A stretch of DNA of 9,875 nucleotides from an uncultured Lachnospiraceae bacterium (GTDB lineage Bacteria > Bacillota > Clostridia > Lachnospirales > Lachnospiraceae): the NCBI GenBank assembly GCA_949076555.1, contig CARUOB010000077.1:1-9875 (forward strand), written 5' to 3'. This document shows positions 1 through 6,211 of this stretch, in pieces. The position numbers were made by a program, and so were the translations under genes. The notes beneath the pieces are model-generated. The model worked only from the letters and a program-made list of their open reading frames with translations. It searched no databases and had not been told where the DNA came from. Position 1 is the first letter of the stretch. Each line of letters starts with the position of its first letter.

Positions 1-101
1 TCACAGCATGGTTCAAAGCGCGGGCGGTACGACGGTCAGTGAAGAATTTCCGGCCCGGTTCCACCATCACAAAAAAAGTCAAATTATCACATCTTAATCT
101 A
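1..101. other. Left-edge region with no recognised gene
   Basis: I see no gene here that I can support. One + strand frame runs from the window edge to a TAA near base 97, and could be the last codons of an upstream gene, but its residues match no family I know. On the - strand an ATG near base 65 opens a frame to the edge, but it has no Shine-Dalgarno sequence in front. An A-rich stretch at 70-77 leads into the promoter of the phosphorylase gene. Confidence 0.4.
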
Positions 102-130
102 TTTCCAAGAAAACATTTCCTCCTTATAAT
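102..130 (+). promoter_or_regulatory. Predicted sigma-A promoter of the phosphorylase operon
   Basis: A perfect -10 box TATAAT lies at 125-130, with TTTCCA at 102-107 as a -35 box (4 of 6 matches to TTGACA) and an ideal 17-base spacer. Transcription would start near base 137, giving a 5' leader of about 164 bases before the ATG at 301. The flanks are AT-rich, unlike the coding regions. It is the best promoter match ahead of this gene, but no start site has been mapped. Confidence 0.6.
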
Positions 131-163
131 GTATGTTAAGAAGGTACAAGGATGGGGAGTAGA

Positions 164-265
164 ATGTGAAAAAAACGCATGGATGCGCAGACTTTTTCAC
201 ATGTAAATTTGTGCCGGAGCGTCACAAATTTGTCAGATGGCAGACGCAGATTGGAGGTTTGCGTC
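164..265 (+). promoter_or_regulatory. Structured 5' leader with three successive inverted repeats
   Basis: Three inverted repeats follow one another between promoter and gene. The first pairs ATGTGAAAAA (164-173) with TTTTTCACAT (193-202), and encloses a smaller stem CGCA/TGCG at 176-187. The second pairs AAATTTGTG (205-213) with CACAAATTT (223-231) around a 9-base loop. The third pairs GACGCA (243-248) with TGCGTC (260-265), and could be extended by G-U pairs. They could fold as RNA, or serve as DNA operators for dimeric regulators. I recognise no known riboswitch class, and none of the hairpins is followed by a run of T, so simple termination is unlikely. Confidence 0.45.
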
Positions 266-275
266 GCCCCGTCGC

Positions 276-287
276 GTAAACGTTTCG
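276..287 (+). promoter_or_regulatory. LacI/CcpA-like palindromic operator candidate
   Basis: An 8-base perfect palindrome AAACGTTT at 278-285 has a central CG, as in LacI-family operators and catabolite-responsive (cre) sites. It sits downstream of the predicted promoter and just before the GGAGGG ribosome binding site at 292-297, where a bound repressor could block elongation. The outer positions fit the cre consensus poorly, so a local LacI-family regulator encoded outside the window is as likely as CcpA. Confidence 0.35.
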
Positions 288-300
288 GAATGGAGGGTAC

Positions 301-2709
301 ATGAAATACGGATATTTTGACAATGAAAAGAGAGAGTATGTCATCGACAGGGTGGATCTGCCCTGTTCATGGACGAATTATCTTGGCGTGGAGGATATGG
401 CGGCGGTGGTGAACCACACGGCGGGCGGCTATCTTTTCTACAAGACGCCGGAGTACCACAGGATCAGCCGCTTCCGCGGCAATTCGGTGCCCATGGACAG
501 GCCGGGTTTCTATGTGTATCTGCGTGACAATGACAGCGCAGACTACTGGTCGGTATCTTGGCAGCCGGTGGGCAAGCCTTTGGATCAGGCGAAGTACACC
601 TGCCGCCACGGCATGTCCTACACGGTCTATGAGTGCGAGTATGAAGGGATACAGGCGTCTCAGACCATGTTTATTCCCAGAGGCGAGGCGGTACAGCTCT
701 GGGACGTGAAGGTGAAAAATACAGGAGACAAGGTAAGAAATGTAAGCCTGTTCGGCTATCTGGAGTTTTCCTTCCACCATATTATGATCGACAACCAGAA
801 TTTCCAGATGAGCCTGTACTGCGCGGGTGCGTCCTTCGAGGACGGGATCATCGAGGAAGATTTGTTTTATGAGGAAGAGGGGTATCAGTACTTTACGGCG
901 GACTTTGCGCCGGACGGATTTGACTGCATGAGGGACAAGTTCCTCGGTACATACAATACGGAGACAAACCCGGCGGCGGTGATCGCGGGCAAGTGTTCTT
1001 CTTCCAGTGAAAAGGGCGGAAACCACTGCGGCAGCCTGCAAAAGAACCTGACTTTGCAGCCGGGGGAGGAAGTGCGGCTTGTCTTTATGCTCGGTGAGGG
1101 CAGAAGAGACGAGGGCAGGCGCATCCGCGCAAAATATGCGGATCACGGCGCGGTGGATGCGGCCCTTGCGGATTTGAAAAATTTCTGGGAGGAGAAGTGC
1201 GCCAAATTGCAGGTGCAGACGCCAAACGAAGGGATGAACACACTGCTCAACACATGGACGCTGTACCAGTCGGAGATCAATGTGATGTTTTCCCGGTTTG
1301 CCTCCTTCATCGAGGTGGGCGGCAGAGTGGGGCTTGGCTACCGGGATACGGCGCAGGATGCCATGACGATTCCCCACTCCAATCCCGACAAGTGCAGGGA
1401 GCGGATCGAGCAGCTTCTCAGAGGGCTTACGAGCGACGGCTACGGTCTGCATCTGTTCCAGCCCGAGTGGTTTATGGAAAATACGGGCGCAAAGCCCTTC
1501 AAATCCCCCACGGTGATTCCGGAGCCTGACAAGAACAGCATCATTCACGGATTGAAGGATGCCTGCTCGGACGACGCGCTCTGGCTGGTGGCTGCGGTGA
1601 CGGAATACATCAAGGAGACGGGGGAACAGGATTTTGCATCTTTGCAGCTGCCTTATGCGGACACGTTTCTGGAAGGAAAAAAGGAGACGGAGTCGGTTTA
1701 CGAGCATCTGAAACGGATTCTGGATTTCTCCACGAAACAGGTGGGGCAGACGGGCATCTGCAAGGGGCTTCGCGCGGATTGGAACGACTGCCTGAACCTT
1801 GGCGGCGGCGAGAGCGCCATGGTCAGTTTCCTGCATTACTGGGCGCTGACGCAGTTTATCGAGCTGGCGGAGCGTCTTGGTTATGCGCAGGATGTGGAAA
1901 CATATACACAGACCGCAGAGCGGGTTAAAGAAGTGTGCAACACGCAGCTCTGGGACGGCGAGTGGTTTATCAGAGGCATCACGGCAAACGGGAAAAAGAT
2001 TGGCACGCAGGCGGACGCGGAGGGCAGGGTACATCTGGAGTCCAACGCATGGGCGGTTCTGTCGGGCGCGGCGGATGAGGAGAAGGCGGACAAGGCGCTT
2101 GCGGCCATAGACGAATATCTCTATACGCCCTATGGGCTTTTGTTAAACACCCCTTCCTACACGGTGCCGGACGACGATATCGGTTTTGTCACAAGAGTGT
2201 ATCCGGGCGTGAAGGAGAACGGCGCGATTTTCTCCCACCCGAATCCCTGGGCGTGGGCGGCGGCCTGCATGAGAGGCCGGGGCGATCTGGCGATGAAATT
2301 TTACGACGCGCTCTGTCCTTATCATCAGAATGACCGGATTGAGATGAGAGAGTCGGAGCCTTATTCCTACTGTCAGTTTATCATGGGGAAAGATCACAGC
2401 GCATACGGCAGGGCAAGACATCCCTTTATGACAGGTTCCGGCGGCTGGTCTTACTTCTCGGCTACCCGGTATATGCTGGGAATCCGGCCGGACTATGACA
2501 GCCTGACCGTCGATCCTTGTATTCCGGCGGACTGGAAAGCCTTTGACGCGGTCCGGGTATGGAGGGGAGCGGCGTACGAGATCCGTGTGAGCAACCCCGA
2601 CGGCGTGATGAAGGGCGTGAAGGAAATCAGAGTGGACGGCGTGACAGTAGAAAAAATAACGCCAATGGAAGCGGGCAGCAGACATACCGTGGAAGTGATC
2701 ATGGGATAA
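301..2709 (+). CDS. chbP: GH94 phosphorylase, probable N,N'-diacetylchitobiose phosphorylase
   Basis: This predicted cytoplasmic enzyme has no signal peptide and splits a beta-1,4-linked disaccharide with phosphate, giving alpha-sugar-1-phosphate and a free sugar. Its 802 residues match the usual length of ChbP (about 800). The layout is an N-terminal beta-sandwich (about 1-270), a helical linker, an (alpha/alpha)6 barrel (about 315-710) and a C-terminal beta layer. Visible motifs are GYRDTAQD at 346-353, RADWNDC at 491-497 with D496 as the expected general acid, VYPGVKEN at 633-640, and TGSGGW at 711-716 near the phosphate site. V633 stands where, from memory, cellobiose phosphorylase has Tyr and ChbP has Val, and the stretch GGGES..VSFLH after the catalytic motif is also ChbP-like. 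The start has GGAGGG at 292-297. The mutase gene that follows fits a phosphorolytic pathway. GH94 membership is near certain; the substrate is an inference, with cellobiose, cellobionate or another beta-disaccharide as alternatives. Confidence 0.9.
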   Translation: MKYGYFDNEKREYVIDRVDLPCSWTNYLGVEDMAAVVNHTAGGYLFYKTPEYHRISRFRGNSVPMDRPGFYVYLRDNDSADYWSVSWQPVGKPLDQAKYTCRHGMSYTVYECEYEGIQASQTMFIPRGEAVQLWDVKVKNTGDKVRNVSLFGYLEFSFHHIMIDNQNFQMSLYCAGASFEDGIIEEDLFYEEEGYQYFTADFAPDGFDCMRDKFLGTYNTETNPAAVIAGKCSSSSEKGGNHCGSLQKNLTLQPGEEVRLVFMLGEGRRDEGRRIRAKYADHGAVDAALADLKNFWEEKCAKLQVQTPNEGMNTLLNTWTLYQSEINVMFSRFASFIEVGGRVGLGYRDTAQDAMTIPHSNPDKCRERIEQLLRGLTSDGYGLHLFQPEWFMENTGAKPFKSPTVIPEPDKNSIIHGLKDACSDDALWLVAAVTEYIKETGEQDFASLQLPYADTFLEGKKETESVYEHLKRILDFSTKQVGQTGICKGLRADWNDCLNLGGGESAMVSFLHYWALTQFIELAERLGYAQDVETYTQTAERVKEVCNTQLWDGEWFIRGITANGKKIGTQADAEGRVHLESNAWAVLSGAADEEKADKALAAIDEYLYTPYGLLLNTPSYTVPDDDIGFVTRVYPGVKENGAIFSHPNPWAWAAACMRGRGDLAMKFYDALCPYHQNDRIEMRESEPYSYCQFIMGKDHSAYGRARHPFMTGSGGWSYFSATRYMLGIRPDYDSLTVDPCIPADWKAFDAVRVWRGAAYEIRVSNPDGVMKGVKEIRVDGVTVEKITPMEAGSRHTVEVIMG

Positions 2710-2764
2710 GGAAAATACGAAGACTGCAGGTATAGACAGGATAAGACAAAAAGGAGGGTATACA

Positions 2765-4177
2765 ATGATTCAATTTGGGACTGGCGGCTGGAGAGCCGTG
2801 ATCGGTGATGAATTTACGAAGGAGAATATCCAGATTTTATCCAGAGCGATCTGTGATAAGATGCGGGAGGAAAAGGTGGAAAAGGAGGGCATTGTGCTCG
2901 GTTATGACAGGCGGTTCCTCTCCAAGGAGGCGATGCAGTGGGCAGCGCAGGTTTTTGCGGCGGAAGGGATCAAGGCAAGCCTCATCAACAAATCGGCGCC
3001 CACACCCCTTGTCATGTTCTATGTGATGAAGCACGGATACCACTACGGCATGATGATCACTGCGAGCCACAACCCGGCGGTCTATAACGGTATCAAGGTA
3101 TTCACCTTCGGCGGACGGGATGCGGATGAGGTGCAGACGGCGGATATCGAGCGTTACATAAACGAAGTGACGGATATTCCCGTGGATGAGATGAATTACG
3201 CGGAAGGCATTGAGAAGGGGCTGATCGAGGAGATTTATCCGCTCAACGAATATTTAGACAGCATCATCGACACGGTGGATATGGATCAGATCAAAAAGCG
3301 GGGGCTTCGCATCGCGCTCGATCCCATGTACGGGGTGAGCGAGACTTCCCTGAAGACGATTCTGATGACGGCAAGGTGCGAGGTGGAGACCATTCACGAG
3401 CGGCACGATACGCTGTTTGGCGGAAAACTTCCGGCGCCCACGGCGGAGACGCTGCGCACCCTGCAGAATTATGTGATTGACAGACGTTGTGATCTGGGGC
3501 TTGCCACGGACGGCGACGCGGACCGGATCGGCGTGATCGATGACCAGGGAAATTTCCTGCATCCAAACGATATTTTGGTGCTGCTCTACTATTATCTGGT
3601 GAAGTATAAGGGCTGGCACGGTCCGGCAGTGAGAAATATCTGTACCACCCACCTGCTTGACCGGGTGGCGGAGAGTTTCGGGGAGCAGTGTTATGAGGTG
3701 CCGGTGGGCTTCAAACACATCTCCGCAAAGATGTTTGCCACGGATGCCATCATCGGCGGCGAGTCTTCGGGCGGCATGGCCGTGAGAGGGCACATTAAGG
3801 GAAAGGACGGCATTTACGCTTCCGCGCTTTTGGTGGAGATGATCGCGGTGTCAGGCATGAAGCTGTCGGAGATTATGGAGACGATCCGGAAAGAGTTTGG
3901 CGGTATGGCGCTGGAGGAGCGGGATTACCGTTTCAGCCCGCAGAAGAAAGAGGATATCCAAAAGCAGCTTCTTGTGAATAAGGAACTGCCGCAGATTCCC
4001 TATGAAGTGGAGAAGGTTTCCTATCTGGACGGCTTGAAGATTTACTTAAAGGACGGCGGTTGGATTTCCGTCAGGTTCTCCGGCACGGAGCCGCTGTTAC
4101 GCATTTTCTGTGAAATGAAGGAGAAGCAGGATGCGGCAGCGTTCTGCAAGGTGTTTGAGGACTATCTGGAACTGTAA
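2765..4177 (+). CDS. Alpha-D-phosphohexomutase (phosphoglucomutase/phosphomannomutase family)
   Basis: This 470-residue soluble enzyme should interconvert a sugar-1-phosphate and a sugar-6-phosphate. All four family signatures are present: GTGGWRA at 5-11; the phosphoserine loop TASHNP at 99-104 with S101 as the phosphorylated residue; the metal loop DGDADR at 249-254; and the sugar-binding loop GGESSGG at 331-337. The C-terminal phosphate-binding motif RFSGTEP lies at 437-443. The start is supported by AAGGAGG at 2751-2757, seven bases before the ATG. Only 55 bases separate it from the phosphorylase gene, with no terminator between, so the two are probably co-transcribed and this enzyme probably takes the sugar-1-phosphate the phosphorylase makes. 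If that is GlcNAc-1-P, it would act as a GlcNAc-phosphate mutase. The family covers glucose, mannose, glucosamine and GlcNAc phosphates, and the sequence alone does not settle which. Confidence 0.9.
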   Translation: MIQFGTGGWRAVIGDEFTKENIQILSRAICDKMREEKVEKEGIVLGYDRRFLSKEAMQWAAQVFAAEGIKASLINKSAPTPLVMFYVMKHGYHYGMMITASHNPAVYNGIKVFTFGGRDADEVQTADIERYINEVTDIPVDEMNYAEGIEKGLIEEIYPLNEYLDSIIDTVDMDQIKKRGLRIALDPMYGVSETSLKTILMTARCEVETIHERHDTLFGGKLPAPTAETLRTLQNYVIDRRCDLGLATDGDADRIGVIDDQGNFLHPNDILVLLYYYLVKYKGWHGPAVRNICTTHLLDRVAESFGEQCYEVPVGFKHISAKMFATDAIIGGESSGGMAVRGHIKGKDGIYASALLVEMIAVSGMKLSEIMETIRKEFGGMALEERDYRFSPQKKEDIQKQLLVNKELPQIPYEVEKVSYLDGLKIYLKDGGWISVRFSGTEPLLRIFCEMKEKQDAAAFCKVFEDYLEL

Positions 4178-4186
4178 GGAAAGGAG

Positions 4187-4214
4187 TGCGCAAAACAGAT
4201 TTATCGGATATAAT
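4187..4214 (+). promoter_or_regulatory. Weak candidate promoter before the sensor kinase gene
   Basis: A perfect TATAAT lies at 4209-4214, shortly after the mutase stop codon. The best -35 candidate is TGCGCA at 4187-4192 with a 16-base spacer, matching only 3 of 6 consensus positions. It would give the kinase and transporter genes a start of their own, but the hairpin at 4249-4273 lies downstream of it and would be in the transcript. It could be a chance match. Confidence 0.3.
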
Positions 4215-4248
4215 AGATGCAAATGAAAGAAACAGCAGGAAACGGATT

Positions 4249-4273
4249 GGCCCGGCGTGATGAAAGCCGGGCC
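4249..4273 (+). terminator. GC-rich hairpin between mutase and sensor kinase genes
   Basis: GGCCCGGC (4249-4256) and GCCGGGCC (4266-4273) form a perfect 8-bp stem with a 9-base loop. The bases after it are GTCTTAG and then a run of A, not the T run of a classical intrinsic terminator, so termination may be partial. It ends about 10 bases before the kinase's ribosome binding region. It could reduce read-through, or limit ribosome access to the kinase gene. Confidence 0.5.
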
Positions 4274-4301
4274 GTCTTAGAAAAAGAGGATGGGACAGCC
4301 A

Positions 4302-6098
4302 ATGGATACGGCGGCAGAAAAAGATAGGCAGGCATACAGACGGAAAAAATCACTCAGATGGAGCATGTTAAGGCGGCTCGTGTTTGGGTGGTTTTTGCCG
4401 TTGCTTGTCATGATTTGTGTGGTTATTGTACTAATGACGAAAAATGTGCTGGGGCAGGTGGAGCAGACGATTCAGGCATCCGTCGATAAGACGGTTGAAA
4501 TTATGCAGCTTCAGCTAAAGGACTGCGAGACCGCCTCCAAGAACGCCTCTTATATGGCCATGATTTCAAAATATTACAGGCAGCACTTCGGGGAGAAGGA
4601 CCGCTCGCAGTTTCGCGACAGCGTGGAAGAGTTTTTAAGGCAGCAGTATGCCTATGACGATAACTGCAGGTCGGCGGAGCTGGTGGTGTTAAATGAGCCG
4701 GGAAGCTGTTATTATGCCCTGAACGAGAGCAACGGCGGCACTTATCAGGACATTCGCTTCTTTCGGGAGAAAGCCAGTGAGAAAATATTGGAGGTGGCAA
4801 AGACACTGGATACGGGAACCACGCTTGTGGGCGTGGAGGGGAAAATTTATATGGTCAGAAACCTTGTGACCTCCAAATTCGTCCCTTACGCGGTGCTGGC
4901 TCTGGAGCTGGATCAGGAGTCGCTGATGAAAAGCTATACGGGAATATGGGGGTATGCCGACGCAGCCCTGTACTGGAACGGGGAACTGCTCGTACCCGGC
5001 ATAAAGGGGCATGATGAATATCTGGAGCACCGCTACGCGTATATCATGGGTGCGCTCGGGCGGCGGGATGCGGTGTATGAATATAAGGGCGGCGGCTACT
5101 CCCACGCGTACCGCAGGATCAAAACCTACGGCGGGACTATGGTGCTTCTGGTCAGTCTGGACAACAGTGTGACCTATGCGGAGCTGGAGGTTATGCAGTA
5201 TTTTTTCCTGATTCTCTTTCTTTTTATGATACCGCTTGTGGTGCAGATGATACGTTTCTTCCATAACAAGGTGACGGTGCCGCTTGGAGAACTGATTGTT
5301 GCGGCGGATGCGGTCAGGGAGGGAAAGCTGGGCGTACAGATTGTGAACGAGGAGGATAACGAGGAGTTTTATCGCATGAAGGAGTCCTTCAACCACATGT
5401 CCCAGCAGCTTAAGACCCAGTTTGACAAGATTTATCTGGAGGAGATCGCGCTTAGGGATGCGAGGATTATGGCGCTGCAGTCCCAGATCAATCCGCATTT
5501 TTTGAATAATACGCTGGAGATCATCAACTGGGAGGCGCGGCTTAATGGCAACTACAAGGTGAGCGGCATGATCGAAGCCCTATCCACCATGCTGGGAGAG
5601 ACCATGAACCGGAAGGCGGCGCAGTTTCATTCCGTGGCGGAGGAGATAGCCTACGCGGACGCTTATCTCTATATTATATCCCAGCGCTTCGGGGCGAAAT
5701 TCCATTGCGAGGAGAAGGTCGACGAGAGGCTGCGCAATGTGCAGGTGCCCAGACTGATTATTCAGCCTATCGTGGAGAACGCGGTGGAGCACGGCATGGA
5801 TATCACCGAACAGGGCAGGCTGGAGGTCAGACTGTTTGAGCGGGAGGACGGGTATCTTTGCATCGAGGTGGAAGACAACGGACATCTGACAGAGGAGGAC
5901 AGGAAACGGATTGACAGAATTTTGTCACAGGACATTGAGCCGGAAAAAGAGAAGCGTGTCAGCCTCGGCATTCGTAATGTTGACCAGAGACTTAAGATGA
6001 TTTACGGGGCGGATTGTGGACTATTTATAGACAGTGACAAAAATGAGCATACAGTCAGTACAATTTTGCTCAAAATGGAAGTGCCAAGCGAACAATAA
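4302..6098 (+). CDS. Membrane sensor histidine kinase, YesM/HPK7 type
   Basis: This is a predicted sugar- or ligand-sensing kinase of the plasma membrane that phosphorylates a YesN-type response regulator. Numbered from the ATG at 4302, its 598 residues show a positively charged N-terminus, a first membrane helix at about 26-46, an extracellular region of about 250 residues, a second helix at about 300-320, and a HAMP linker to about 375. A His_kinase domain follows, with QSQINPHFLNN and H399 as the phosphorylated residue. The ATPase domain has the N-box (VENAVEHG, N493) and DNG at 525-527. I chose 4302 over the in-frame ATG at 4290 because GAGGA abuts 4290 with no spacer, while 4302 has a usable one; the longer form has 602 residues. 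The outer region probably has a Cache-type fold, which is inferred from the family and not seen. Its place before the transporter genes suggests that it senses the transported sugar. Confidence 0.92.
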   Translation: MDTAAEKDRQAYRRKKSLRWSMLRRLVFGWFLPLLVMICVVIVLMTKNVLGQVEQTIQASVDKTVEIMQLQLKDCETASKNASYMAMISKYYRQHFGEKDRSQFRDSVEEFLRQQYAYDDNCRSAELVVLNEPGSCYYALNESNGGTYQDIRFFREKASEKILEVAKTLDTGTTLVGVEGKIYMVRNLVTSKFVPYAVLALELDQESLMKSYTGIWGYADAALYWNGELLVPGIKGHDEYLEHRYAYIMGALGRRDAVYEYKGGGYSHAYRRIKTYGGTMVLLVSLDNSVTYAELEVMQYFFLILFLFMIPLVVQMIRFFHNKVTVPLGELIVAADAVREGKLGVQIVNEEDNEEFYRMKESFNHMSQQLKTQFDKIYLEEIALRDARIMALQSQINPHFLNNTLEIINWEARLNGNYKVSGMIEALSTMLGETMNRKAAQFHSVAEEIAYADAYLYIISQRFGAKFHCEEKVDERLRNVQVPRLIIQPIVENAVEHGMDITEQGRLEVRLFEREDGYLCIEVEDNGHLTEEDRKRIDRILSQDIEPEKEKRVSLGIRNVDQRLKMIYGADCGLFIDSDKNEHTVSTILLKMEVPSEQ

Positions 6099-6124
6099 AA
6101 GGCAAAAAAGAACAATCCCAACAA

Positions 6125-6153
6125 TTTTCTGCCGCCCCCTTTCGGCGTATGAT
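6125..6153 (+). promoter_or_regulatory. Candidate promoter before the solute-binding protein gene
   Basis: TATGAT at 6148-6153 (5 of 6 matches) is a reasonable -10 box. TTTTCT at 6125-6130 with a 17-base spacer is a weak -35 box (3 of 6). Transporter genes controlled by YesM/YesN systems often have an activated promoter at this place, and a poor -35 box would fit activator dependence. This is an inference from position; no activator site was recognised. Confidence 0.35.
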
Positions 6154-6200
6154 AAGTACATAAACAAAACAACAGACAAAGAGATCTGTAAACGAAAGGG
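6137..6200 (+). promoter_or_regulatory. Inverted repeat that could mask the binding-protein ribosome site
   Basis: CCCTTTCG at 6137-6144 is the exact reverse complement of CGAAAGGG at 6193-6200, and the second arm overlaps the ribosome binding site AGGGAGG (6197-6203) of the next gene. A transcript read through from the kinase gene would carry both arms and could pair over 8 bp. One starting from the promoter with its -10 box at 6148-6153 would lack the first arm. The long loop (48 bases) makes strong pairing uncertain. Confidence 0.25.
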
Positions 6201-6211
6201 AGGATAAGGGT

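Noticed and set aside
1..65. Possible start of a divergent gene on the - strand
   Set aside because: It has an ATG near base 65 but no Shine-Dalgarno sequence, and its first residues do not match a LacI- or AraC-type regulator start.
3..206. Open + strand frame through the promoter and first hairpin
   Set aside because: It has no usable ribosome site, crosses the predicted promoter, and its residues resemble no known protein.
205..231. CRP-like site TGTG-N9-CACA
   Set aside because: The spacing is one base longer than the CRP consensus, and Clostridia do not usually use CRP for catabolite control.
253..279. Ribosome-site-like GGAGG in the third leader hairpin with a following TTG frame
   Set aside because: The spacing to the TTG is only one base and the frame has six codons, so translation is unlikely.
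367..2034. Long open frame of 555 codons on the - strand
   Set aside because: It lies antisense within the GH94 gene, its protein is rich in Arg, His and Leu with no recognisable domain, and it is explained by the GC-rich third codon positions of the sense gene.
3254..3793. Open frame of 179 codons on the - strand inside the mutase gene
   Set aside because: It shows no family features and overlaps conserved catalytic motifs of the sense gene.
6131..6146. Short GCCG/CGGC stem after the kinase gene
   Set aside because: Only four base pairs and no T run, so it is too weak to call a terminator.
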